Assembly: GCA_963678705.1 (NCBI GenBank)
Contig: OY783213.1
Span: 1,415,114-1,479,113 of the forward strand
DNA: 64,000 bases
Reading direction: 5' to 3'
DNA from: Panorpa germanica
Taxonomy: Eukaryota > Arthropoda > Insecta > Mecoptera > Panorpidae
Shown: positions 24,786 to 36,079 of the stretch, piece by piece
Layout: each line of letters begins with the position of its first letter
How positions within the stretch are numbered: position 1 is the stretch's first letter
Translations under genes and position numbers: made by a program
Notes under the pieces: generated by a model
What the model was told of the DNA's origin: nothing
Databases searched by the model: none
Seen by the model: the letters and a program-made list of their open reading frames with translations, nothing else

Positions 24786-26259
24786 AAATGTTTAAAGCTG
24801 TTTAGCTTGAAAACTTTTTATTTTGATTATTTTTGGCTCTTGATTACACCATCACTTATGGTGAAGATTTTTTTTGGTTTTAGTTTAACTCTACCACATC
24901 TGATGGAGGCGTTAAACTGTTTTGGGGCCAATCGGTTGTTGCAGCCGATTGGTTGAAAAATAATAATGTTCATCAGCTGTTTTAGATTGATGGGGCTCCA
25001 TTTATAATCGTGGCGCTCTATATTGTTGACAAAAGGATATTTTGTGTAAGCTGTGACTCATATTGAATGGATGCGGCAACATTCATGAAATAAGCGTGAG
25101 GGATACACGTGGAGTTTTGTTTTAACGCTCAAAAAAAGTTTTAGAATACATGTAAGGGCCGGCCAGCCATTGTATTGTGGGGCAACGAATAGCTGGTGCA
25201 CCCAGAACGCAAAGATTCTGTAGGCCACATATAATTGCACCCAGTTATAGTTTCTCGAGAAAGTTGGAACTGAAGAGCACAGTATTTATGATATTTTTTG
25301 TTACTTATTAAAATTAAGTAATGTGCTTTGTCAAGCGAGTTTTTTTTGTATTTTGCAGCATACAAATACTGGTAAAGAATTATTAATTTCTGATTTTTTT
25401 TATTGATCTCCTGCCATCATACTTGTAGTTAATATTTTTCATATATATTTTTTGATTAGTATAATTTCTCATGATTACTGTACTGATTGCCTAATGCTAT
25501 TTTTGATTTGTGTGTTGTAGGAATTTATTATGATTGACCGACGTGAAAGATTGCTATAGATGCATTAATGAAGGCACAACAAGGCAGCTTTGCTTACATT
25601 TTTGTTGGATGATTTCGCCACTTACATTGCAGAACAAAAAGATACTTGTATCCAGTCCGAATGATGCACAAGCTTTTTAAGGCATAATATCTCTGTTAGC
25701 AGCTCTCACAGGAAGAGCTCAGGGCGAGCAGATAATATATTTATCGTCCCACTTAGAAGGATGGACACAAATTTGTAAACATATCATTGTAAAATTAAGT
25801 TATTTTTGTCAAAGTTCTGTGGTATAATGTTATTTATTTAATTCAAGTTATTTAGTAAATTCTCGATCCGATAATTATGCTTGATTGTAATTTAAAAATT
25901 TAAATATGCATTGTATAGAAACTGGTTTGTTGACATTGAGTTGTTTTTGCGATACAGTTGAAACGAATCTCTTTTGTTTAGGCATGTAATGCCTCTTGTT
26001 TTCTTTCTTACTTGTAGCATCACCGAACTAAGGGTATTTAAATAATAGTTTGTGAGTTGTTTGCATATTTTAATCATCGTAATAATATTACACTTGTTGG
26101 CGCTTTATTGTATTTCACGGTCAAGATATTCGCTTGAAATTTTTTTTTATGAAGCTTCAAGAATCAAGTTTTCAAGATCAAAGAATAAAACGTCAAGTCT
26201 GAAGTTTTTCTTTTCAAGATAGAAGCACACATTACTCTCATACATCGTTAACCAGGTCT

Positions 26260-26440
26260 AGAGTCCAAGCAGCTCCAGATTATGACGTAAAACTGTTTCT
26301 GGAATAGAGTCCAAGCAGCTCTAGATTATGACTTTAAACTGTTTCTGGAATAGAGTTCAAGTAGCTCCATATTATGACTTTAAACTGTTTCTGGAACATC
26401 GTCCAAGGGTTTTCCAGAGCTACGTCGTAAAACTATTTCG
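26260..26440. repeat. 46-bp tandem repeat, three copies plus a decayed fourth
   Basis: Units start at about 26261, 26307 and 26353 with the shared phrases 'gagtccaagcagctc' and 'aaactgtttctggaa'. A weaker copy follows to ~26440. It lies inside the candidate LTR element. Confidence 0.8.
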
Positions 26441-27008
26441 CGAAGGGGTCCATGTTTCAGCGCCTTTTGTCAAGACATTCTAACCCGTCAAAAGCAAACC
26501 GTCTTCTGAACTTCAACGAGCCAAGACGTAAAACAGCTTCGTTAGGCATGGCTGGGTGCTTGCGGTTGCCGCTATTGTAAGGCGAAGACTTCATCTTTCT
26601 ACGGGCAGCTATAACTTCATTTTAGCTTAAAAAATCTGGAAGGTTAGTGGTCGACTTCCCGATTCCTCGTCTATAGAACGCGATGTCTGATTAGCATTTT
26701 CTTCAGCGAGGTTTCAAATCGTCACGTTTTTATAAAGTGAGATAACCTAGAGGCATAGTCTGAAGAAGAGAAGATCCACTAGGATTTGTTCCAGACCTCA
26801 CCCTCTTTTTAGAAGTACTCTGGGCAATGTACTATACTCCACGTCATTTTCCGGCCGCCGCTAGAGTCGTCGGAGGAGAAGACAATATGTGGATGTTGCT
26901 GTCGCAATGACAGTAATTTTAAAGCGATATCTTCAAAAATAATTGGTCTAAGGTTCGCTACATAGATAAAAACCCAGTTAGTTGCTTTGGTGAAAAGTTT
27001 CCCCGTTC

Positions 27009-27328
27009 ATGGAAAAAACGCAATGGAAACGAGTAAGCAAAAATAAGTTTGCTAAGAAATCAGTTGTACATGATTTCAGTTTTCAACATAAAGTACCAGA
27101 GGAATTAGCCAGCCTCATGTGGAAGTATCTTCAATTGGGCATAGCCAACCCAGGAAGATTTGTTGGAACAAAATTTTACAGAGTTTGTTATCACCTAAGT
27201 ACAGCTCTGATGTAGCACGTTTTAAGGTTATTACATTATTCAAATACCAAACCATCCAGAGGGATAAAGATTTTTTTTTGCTGAGACGCAAGAATTATGA
27301 AAAAATGAAGAGTAAAGAAAACCTGTAA
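27009..27328 (+). other. Unassigned short frames
   Basis: Two overlapping plus frames of 68 and 69 codons (27009-27215 and 27119-27328) with ordinary amino-acid composition but no motif I recognise. They may be the remains of an element gene. Confidence 0.2.
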
Positions 27329-28589
27329 ACAGTAGAATTGTGAAGAGTTGCAGTATTCTGACGACACTGAATACTAGTATTATTATGCCACAACTTCGCT
27401 TACTATTGTTTTTGTTTGTCGGACGCATTTTTTATCAACTCTTATAAGTAATAATTTCTCATTATAGTAGATGTAGAGAAAAATGTAGGTTGGAATGTTC
27501 CCTCGCTTTTCAACTTATATTTGAAGTAGTTTATTAAGTGTCAACTTAATAATTTTTATTTTATTTTATTAGTTTTTTTTTTTAAATCCATACTTGTCGA
27601 AGTATGTTTGATTCAGGGATGAACATCTAGAGGTGTTCCGGAATTGTCACTATAATTATCTTAATATTTCCCCTTCACGGAGTTTCCACTGTGTTGAAAA
27701 AATAACTCAATTAAAAAGTTTTGCATTTAAGTTATTCGGTTTGTGTGCTTCAGTGTAGAAATCGCATTTTTCTTAATGTGTATTGAATTTTAATATTGCA
27801 ATTATACAGCACCAAGTTGTTTGTTATTGTTTATTTTTTTTGTTGGAATCTCCAGAAAGGTTCTAATTGTTTCACGTTTTAGGTGTTATTGTAGAACCTT
27901 AACAAATGTAGCAATTAGGAAGATGTTTTGTTTGAGATGTTCTTGAATTAAAATTGGGTCAATTTCCGGATTATTTTATTTTGAATCAACCTCGTGCAGA
28001 CATTATAGATAGTTCCTTGTTTCGAATGCTTAAATTTTTTTTTTTTTTTGGAATAATAGTATTCTCCTTTTTGGAACACTTTAAGAATGTTGTTCTTGTG
28101 TTTCGGTCGCATACCCCTTATGGGAAACGTAAATTTTTTTTTATTTTTAAGCATAAATTTTTTTTTTGGTAACTCTAATCGTTGCATCCTTGGTTTGAGT
28201 CCGCTCTGGACATTTTTGGTACACCAATTGAGTGGGACTCATTTTTGCAATTTTTCTTTGGAAAATTCTTTTTTCTCGTTAAGGGCAACATAGGTTTTCC
28301 CTCAAAACCTGTGGATTGTACATATTTTAATATTTATCAATTATTTATTTAAAATATTTACACTTTTCGTTCCTCATTAATTTAATATGTATATATTTTA
28401 TGAGATAGAATTATTATTTTTAATTCATTGTTATTTTAATAGACTATTTTTTAATAATCAAAAACGTCATTATGTATTTTATTGTGTTACCTAATTATTT
28501 ATTGAATATACTATCTATGTTGAAATTAACTACGAGTTTCTATTATCAAAATTATTTATATTTATTTTGTGCTTGTTAAGATGGGCCGA

Positions 28590-28737
28590 TGTAGAGGAGA
28601 TCGATCCGATATAAAGTAAAAATTGCTACGACCCCCCCAAGGTCATTATATTGAATATTTTTATTTGAAATTATAAAATGATAGTAACGTACCCTCTCAC
28701 CCCTGATAAAACAATCCAGGGAAAAAGTTATGTTACA
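28590..28737 (+). repeat. LTR-like direct repeat, right
   Basis: Matches 24618-24769; preceded by the purine run AAGATGGG. Confidence 0.6.
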
Positions 28738-28759
28738 AAAGACAAACCACAAATTTCAA

Positions 28760-29460
28760 GTTGTGGGGGGTGCCGAGGATCAAAAACCGGAAATGTCAAA
28801 TATATAGAAATGAAAGGCTATAATATAAAATATATGTTCTTAGATACAAACAAAATAGATCACAGTGCTGAGATTTGATTGAGATTTTTATATTGATATG
28901 CAGATATAGATTGACATATTAATAACGAAAATATAAAAAAAGCTACATTTTCTTAACTGTAACATTAGCGTAGGGTATACCAGTATAAGAACAATATTAA
29001 AAGAGGTACAACGATGATGTTTTGCATGTAGAATATTAAATAAAAGCAAAATAGTTCTTTATAAGTTAGATATTCAAATTACATTCAGTAGTAGAATTGG
29101 ATTGATTTTTGTTGCTGCGAAATCGAACAGGAGTGAGAGGGATAGGGCGAACCACTTAACAGCCCCAAATATCAAATTAATAAATCAAAAAATAAATTAA
29201 ACTTTATAAATTTAACTATAAACGATCATTTATAAAAGTAGAGATAGAGTAAGGTTATAAAGGTTAAGAAAATATTTGCGAGCAAAATAGATTGCTATGC
29301 ATAAAATTTGACAATTTTATTTCAGGAGCGGGGATTAATGTGGGGACTAATATTATATCGTAAATATAAATACGAAAATTAGAATGTAAGATTACAACGC
29401 AGTGTTAATTATGTAAATGAATTGCTGTAGTATCGAATTAGAAGTGCCTGATTGGTGGCG
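28760..29460. repeat. Dispersed non-coding repeat, copy 1
   Basis: Collinear with ~57760-58650, sharing phrases such as 'gaaaggctataat', 'gcatgtagaat' and 'cattcagtagtagaatt'. No coding capacity. The family is unknown. Confidence 0.7.
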
Positions 29461-29824
29461 CTGGTGTTCAGTTCTAAGTAACAATGGTGTTAGGAGTAGT
29501 GGCGATAGATTATAATGGCTCTGGGAGATAACCGAGTTGCAGAATATGTGCTTTGGTGCTGGAAGTGTGGGCGGCGGAGCAGGGGGACTAAATCGAAATT
29601 GCAATAACAAGAACGATAAGAGCTAAAGATGAGATTATTAGGAGCGAGACGGTAGGCTTTCTTAAAAACATAAATGAATTGTTGTAATTGATAAGTTAAA
29701 TGTTAAAGAGTAAAAATTAATTTTATCAAACATTTATCTTAGCGAACAATTATTAAAAAATAATGTACTTCTAAGGATGAAATTTAGTATGCAGGTTGCC
29801 AGTAAAGTATTGATTTTGAAAACT

Positions 29825-30300
29825 AATTGTTAAGAGATTAGTACGCTGGGGGTGGAAGCGCAGGATTATTTCATGAGTGCACTAAAGCGGGGGCGATAGG
29901 TTAGTGCCCTAATTAGTGATGATGCTCAGGTGGGCTGTGCTGTTGCAAGTGGGCGCATTGTGGCAGAGGTGCAAGAATGCTATTGAAAGTGCGAGAACGA
30001 TACAGAGTATGAAGTTAAGAGGTAATGATTGGTGTTTAGGGGCGGGGCAGTGGACATTGTTCAATACTGTGCTTCATTAGGGTAAATGATAATTTTACGC
30101 AGAGAGGTGGAAAAAGGATTATTTAATTATAGCGCTAAAGCGGGGGTGCTGTAAAAGTACTCTAAGGACCGATGATGCTCAGGAAAGAAGCGATACAGAG
30201 TGCTGAAACGTTAAAGAGCATGAAGCCAAGAGGTGATGATTGAGGCTTACGGGCGGGACAATATAGACTGGTCAATACAGTGCTTTATTACTGTAAATGA
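29825..30300. repeat. Imperfect ~250-bp direct duplication
   Basis: 29825-30090 and 30095-30300 share in order 'gcgctaaagcggggg'-like, 'gatgatgctcagg', 'gatacagag', 'aagaggtgatgatt'-like and 'gggcggg' phrases. The purine-rich strand bias is unusual for the area. Confidence 0.65.
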
Positions 30301-30574
30301 AAGGATTATAACAAAACAAGGATACATAAATATAAAAAATGATATATTTTAGTGAAAATTACTTAAAAATAATATTTTGCACTACTTTCAATTTAGCTAA
30401 TAACTTCTATTTATTCAAAAATATTATATACACGTCGCTTTGCTACGGGGCGAAGCGCTATCTACCTATTATAATGTTCGTACTTGTCATAATGTTCCAC
30501 CGTTTATATGAAAAATCCATTAGAACGCGTGTTTATATATATAGGACGATAGAACGATATTTATCCGGTACCAA

Positions 30575-31000
30575 AATCTTATATGGTATTTTCTAGACGG
30601 CGCCTACAAAGTTTTTCAAATTTTGATATTATGTAGAAAATACATTTCTAAGACTTTCTACGTCACTGAAATATCCCCTGAATTTCCCTGGAAGAAGTAA
30701 ATGTGAATAAACTGGAAATTAAAAAAAAAACTTTGGTAAATATCTCATGGAAATGAAATAATAATTTTCGAATAATTAAAAATCCGAAGTTTGAGTACAG
30801 TAGCGCCGCGAATTTCGGTGGAAATGTTATAATGAAGTTAAAATGTTGAAATTTGGTATGTAGGCCCGCTGTACTTTTTAAAATTTATTTAAAGTGGACC
30901 TATTTCCGGTGATATATCATATCGCCACTAACATCCTACATAAAATATTAGTAGTTTTCTGCTGTTGAGGCATCGCATATGTGAAATACAACACTTTGTA
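30575..31000. repeat. Dispersed non-coding repeat, another segment
   Basis: 30575-30720 matches 57150-57290 ('ggcgc.tacaaagttttt', 'cta.gtc.ctgaa'). 30795-30880 contains 'gaaatttggtatgta', matched near 57400. It appears to be a different segment of the same family as 28760-29460. Confidence 0.6.
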
Positions 31001-31024
31001 AATATGTGATTCGAACAACCGTAA

Positions 31025-31215
31025 ACTAAACATTGAGATCAAAAAACGTTTCCAATCTAAGATCCTACGTATTATTATAAATGGTCCACAAAGCCATTCA
31101 CGACGACCTATGAGTCCCTATTGTCAGAAACGAAATGATAAAATACAGCATCAGGACTAGAGACTATCCAACCTTTCTAGAAAACCTAATGAAATCAAGA
31201 AGACTATGTATTAAG
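31025..31215 (+). pseudogene. Jockey-like LINE C-terminal scrap
   Basis: The plus strand reads FQSKILRIIINGP, then in the next frame HKAIHDDL and VPIVRNEMIKYSI with a stop between. This matches the Jockey C-terminal pattern 'QSK.LR.I.NAPW..N...H.DL.IP.V...I'. It is about 190 bp and clearly dead. Confidence 0.6.
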
Positions 31216-31545
31216 AAAATAGTCCAAAATATTTACGAGTACATATACTCATGTGTACTCTAAAGGAATATCACAATATTTTATACGGATGTATCAATGG
31301 ATATATTCCTTACATCTTATACTACAAATAACCCAATACCCATAATATAGTTTAATAAGCCATAACTCAAGTACAGTTGATAGGTTGATCTTCCGTTGAC
31401 TCGATATTTATATCATATATATTGGTAACACATTAATCAACTATACTTAACACAGTGATGAAGTGTGTATATGTGTATGTACACTTAACGAGTGAACTTA
31501 TCTACTATATAAATGTTACGTAGATGCTACATGTGTGTTTACAGT

Positions 31546-32003
31546 AACCTTCCTATCTCTAAAACTTGTGCGTTTTTCATCAACATTTTCTCTTCAGGAA
31601 ATTCTGACATTTTCAATCCCGAGGTATCCATTATTAGTGGCATTCATTACCAATTTGGTACCAATTTCTCCGATTTAATTTTCAGCTATTGGCACATGTG
31701 TTTCCTCATCCCTACCTGAACCTGAATAATGAAAGAATTCCATGATTCTCGCATCCAGAATATAACTGAGCGACGACAACAGCATAGTTTGCAGTATGAC
31801 GAACTGCAATAATAAATATGTGATAAATAGAATTGGAAATAACATATATTTTATAGAGATGAATTAATAGATTACTTACGTCTTCCGGGCCACCGTTTAA
31901 ATGAAGTTAAAGTTGAACTGTTGAGCACGAACTCCTGGGTTTTGGCGTCGTAGGTTGCAGTTGTTTCCAAACCACGGATGAATGTACCATGTCATAATTC
32001 AGT
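31546..32003 (-). pseudogene. Acyl-CoA oxidase, two exons with intron, inactivated
   Basis: Minus strand. Exon A (32003-31880) begins after TTTCAG and encodes TEL[21 protein letters not shown], then [13 protein letters not shown] and WPG, ending at GTAAGT. A 76-bp intron (31879-31804) ends TTGCAG. Exon B (31803 to ~31546) continues in phase, WPGRLRHTANYAVVVAQLYS, then RDEETHVPIAEN-stop-IGEIGTK, NATNNGYLGIENVRI and KMLMKNAQVL. 'TELGHGT...GLETTATYD' and 'WPG.LG.TANYA' belong to peroxisomal acyl-CoA oxidase, the FAD enzyme of the first beta-oxidation step. The Gly codon of TELGHG is TGA, and exon B has stops and frameshifts. No other exons were found. Intron retention means it is not a processed copy. 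Confidence 0.85.
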
Positions 32004-32907
32004 CTGAAATATTATTTATATGTAATGAGGTTATTCTATGATAATAATTATATAATATGTTATATAAAAATGTTACGTAGTATTACAGCTTGTGACTGTA
32101 TGTCAAAAGTGGTACTAAAAATATGTATGCATTTTTTAGATGTATTTAACTTTGCAGATAGAAGATTGATTACAATTGAGACAGAAGAAATATTGCAATC
32201 GGAAGACTAAAATATAACAATAATCTTGTGTTTTAACTAAATTAGCCATTACCGTTTGCAAAACACGGAAAGTGGCAATGATTTTTTTTATTCATTCCGT
32301 TTTAAGAATTTCTTGTTTTCCAGTAGAAACTTCTTAAAAATATTCTCGTTGCAATTAATAACAGATGACAAATAAAGTGAATTTGAAAGAAAAATATTGC
32401 AGTATAATAAAACGTTCATGTTCAAATAAAATATGAAATAATTTTTTAAGAATGTTAAATATATTCAGAGGAACATTTTCCACTTCTAAAATCCAATCTC
32501 CTCTGGTAGCGAAAACTACGTCCGCGTAATTCAAATTCAAGGAATCACTATGAAATTCGAAAAAAGAGAGTGTAGATCACTGACCGACCACTGATGAAAA
32601 ACATTACCAGTGCTGCGACATACTGTTATGCACTCATTGTTCATTGTTTATTTTATAAACAAAATTCAATAGTTTAAATTGAAGTGAAGTAAAATAAGAC
32701 AATAAAATGGATCAAAATTTGTCAATGTGGAATATAAGATGACAATTACTGAATTGCATCTTTTTCTGAGAAATGAGATAGAACTAAATGGTAGATGTTG
32801 TGCTAGTCAAGTGAATGAAAATAAAATGTTAATAGAATATGAATTTGGTAATATATTTAAATATATTTTAGAATTTATAGATTGACGTTTTTTCATGTGG
32901 TCATTAC
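32004..32907. other. No recognisable gene; left flank of the big element
   Basis: Short frames only. A minus frame at 32355-32540 (NYADVVFATRGDWILEVENV...) has coding-like composition but no family I recognise. No further acyl-CoA oxidase exons are visible here. Confidence 0.4.
32902..32907. repeat. Target-site duplication, left (CATTAC)
   Basis: Matches TATTAC at 50161-50166 in five of six positions. Polintons make 6-bp duplications. Confidence 0.6.
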
Positions 32908-33017
32908 AGTAGGGTAAGAAAGCGGGTTCTAGGACAGTTTAGAAGTTGAGATGTAAAGTATTGGAGTGGGGATGCATTTAGGTCACGATATGAAGAGGGG
33001 GCGTGGCTAGACTATGT

Positions 33018-33047
33018 GGGACGTAATAGTGGGGTAAGGGGTGAGGG
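33018..33047 (+). other. G-quadruplex-like motif near left terminus
   Basis: GGG-10nt-GGGG-TAA-GGGG-TGA-GGG, ~110 bp inside the element. In the right arm the third tract is GGAG, which breaks the motif. The outer ~150 bp is G-biased on the strand reading inward. Confidence 0.4.
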
Positions 33048-33522
33048 ATAAGTAGACAAGCTGTGTTGTGATTGGTTTTGAAGATGATGACGTCATTACA
33101 GCATTTATCTCCAGGTACAGTCTCTTTAATATCCTAGGATATGAGTGAGATAGCGATATTAATAATTATGTGTGTGTTGGTATTGGTGTAGAAGATACGC
33201 CGTAATTATTGCATTCTTCGTCAATTTCCGGAAGCCAATCGTTTATGTTCGTATCCTCGATGTAGCTGTGGATGCAGTCGGTATATTCCCACTTATGTAT
33301 TTTTATGTATGTATGCATATGTAAGGAGATTCTGTTGTTGGAGGTGGTATTTAATATGGAGTGGTAGAGATGGTAAATTAATGCATAAATGTCATTTAAA
33401 TAGAGATGATGTTGAGCTGTAATTACAGAGTAATGTTTTCTTAGTTCAAGCTAAAGTTTAATAGTATGAACGGATTTAAGAATATTCCAGGCGTAACATG
33501 GTTATTGGATTCGGGGGATTGG

Positions 33523-35975
33523 TACTGATGGGGGATAAATTTTTTATCAAAAATGCAATATCTTCAACCGTTTACGAGATATTTAAAGTTTTATTTTTTA
33601 GAAATTAAATCCGCCATTTTGGCTTAAATTTTTTTACTTTCGTCTTCTAATCGTGTTCTCCTGTTAGGGTGTTGGTACTGATGGGGGATAAATTTTTTAT
33701 CAAAAATGCAATATCTTCAACCGTTTACGAGATATTTAAAGTTTTATTTTTTAGAAATTAAATCCGCCATTTTCACTAAAATTTTTTTACTTTCGTCTTC
33801 TAAACGTGTTCTCCTGTTAGGGTGTTAATACTGATGGGGGATAATTTTTTTATCAAAAATGCAATATCTTCAACCGTTTACGAGTTATTTAAAGTTATAT
33901 TTTTTAGAAATTAAATCCGCCATTTTGGCTTAAATTTTTTTACTTTCGTCTTCTAATCGTGTTCTCCTGTTAGGGTGTTGGTACTGATGGGGGATAAATT
34001 TTTTATCAAAAATGCAATATCTTCAACCGTTTACGAGATATTTAAAGTTTTATTTTTTAGAAATTAAATCCGCCATTTTCACTAAAATTTTTTTACTTTC
34101 GTCTTCTAAACGTGTTCTCCTGTTAGGGTGTTGGTACTGATGGGGGATAAATTTTTTATCAAAAATGCAATATCTTCAACCGTTTACGAGTTATTTAAAG
34201 TTTTATTTTTTAGAAATTAAATCCGCCATTTTGACTTAAATTTTTTTACTTTCGTCTTCTAAACGTGTTCTCCTGTTAGGGTGTTGGTACTGATGGGGGA
34301 TAAATTTTTTATCAAAAATGCAATATCTTCAACCGTTTACGAGTTATTTAAAGTTTTATTTTTTAGAAATTAAATCCGCCATTTTGACTTAATTTTTTTT
34401 ACTTTCGTCTTCTAAACGTGTTCTCCTGTTAGGGTGTTGGTACTGATGGGGGATAAATTTTTTATCAAAAATGCAATATCTTCAACCGTTTACGAGATAT
34501 TTAAAGTTTTATTTTTTAGAAATTAAATCCGCCATTTTGACTAAAATTTTTTTACTTTCGTCTTCTAAACGTGTTCTCCTGTTAGGGTATTGGTACTGAT
34601 GGGGGATAAATTTTTTATCAAAAATGCAATATCTTCAACCGTTTACGAGTTATTTAAAGTTTTACTATTTAGAAATTAAATCCGCCATTTTGACTTAAAT
34701 TTTTTTACTTTCGTCTTTTAAACGTGTTCTCCTGTTAGGGTATTGGTACTGATGGGGGATAAATTTTTTATCAAAAATGCAATATCTTCAACCGTTTACG
34801 AGTTATTTAAAGTTATATTTTTTAGAAATTAAATCCGCCATTTTGGCTTAAATTTTTTTACTTTCGTCTTCTAATCGTGTTCTCCTGTTAGGGTGTTGGT
34901 ACTGATGGGGGATAAATTTTTTATCAAAAATGCAATATCTTCAACCGTTTACGAGTTATTTAAAGTTTTATTTTTTAGAAATTAAATCCGCCATTTTGAC
35001 TTAAATTTTTTTACTTTCGTCTTCTAAACGTGTTCTCCTGTTAGGGTGTTGGTACTGATGGGGGATAAATTTTTTATCAAAAATGCAATATCTTCAACCG
35101 TTTACGAGTTATTTAAAGTTTTATTTTTTAGAAATTAAATCCGCCATTTTGGCTTAAATTTTTTTACTTTCGTCTTCTAATCGTGTTCTCCTGTTAGGGT
35201 GTTGGTACTGATGGGGGATAAATTTTTTATCAAAAATGCAATATCTTCAACCGTTTACGAGATATTTAAAGTTTTATGTTTTAGAAATTAAATCCGCCAT
35301 TTTGACTAAAATTTTTTTACTTTCGTCTTCTAAACGTGTTCTCCTGTTAGGGTATTGGTACTGATAGGGGATAAATTTTTTATCAATAATGCAATATCTT
35401 CAACCGTTTACGAGTTATTTAAAGTTTTACTATTTAGAAATTAAATCCGCCATTTTGACTTAAATTTTTTTACTTTCGTCTTCTAAACGTGTTCTCCTGT
35501 TAGGGTATTGGTACTGATAAGGGATAAATTTTTTATCAAAAATGCAATATCTTCAACCGTTTACGAGATATTTAAAGTTTTATTTTTTAGAAATTAAATC
35601 CGCCATTTTGGCTTAAATTTTTTTACTTTCGTCTTCTAAACGTGTTCTCCTGTTAGGGTATTGGTACTGATGGGGGATAAATTTTTTATCAAAAATGCAA
35701 TATCTTCAACCGTTTACGAGATATTTAATGTTTTATTTTTTAGAAATTAAATCCGCCATTTTGGCTAAAATTATTTTACTTTCGTCTTCTAAACGTGTTC
35801 TCCTGTTAGGGTATTGGTGCTGATGGGGGATAAATTTTTTATCAAAAATGCAATATCTTCAACCGTTTACGAGATATTTAAAGTTTTATTTTTTAGAAAT
35901 TAAATCCGCCATTTTGACTGAAATTTTTTTACTTTCGTCTTCTAAACGTGTTCTCCTGTTAGGGTAATGGTACTG
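33523..35975 (+). repeat. ~153-bp tandem array, 16 units, left arm
   Basis: Each unit carries 'ggtactgatgggggataaa', 'aatatcttcaaccgtttacg', 'ccgccattttg' and 'gtgttctcctgttaggg'. Within a unit, AATATCT and AGATATT form perfect 7-bp arms around a 13-nt loop, although about half the units have TTATT in place of TATTT. Units differ from each other by a few per cent. The array lies between the element terminus and the polymerase 5' end. Confidence 0.97.
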
Positions 35976-36079
35976 ATGTTGAATACTAAATGTTGAATGA
36001 AAACGTCTGCTGAAATAAGAACTGCAAATATATAATATATTTAATTTTTTTTATAACAAGAAGAAAATAATAAGAGTTA

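Larger units (their letters stand above)
24618..28737 (+). mobile_element. Candidate non-autonomous LTR retrotransposon, 4.1 kb
   Basis: Bounded by direct repeats of 152 bp (24618-24769) and 148 bp (28590-28737) that both start TG and end CA. Two bases inside the left repeat is TGGTGGAGGTGCCG (24772-24785), which begins with the TGG expected of a tRNA primer site. Just outside the right repeat is a purine run, AAGATGGG, as a possible polypurine tract. Between them I recognise no gag or pol. Orientation follows from primer-site and purine-tract positions. No target duplication is evident, so this could instead be a segmental duplication. Family unassigned. Confidence 0.5.

Noticed and set aside
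32355-32540. Further acyl-CoA oxidase exon upstream of 31546-32003
   Set aside because: Sense strand agrees, but the sequence (NYADVVFATRGDW...) does not match any part of the oxidase I know.
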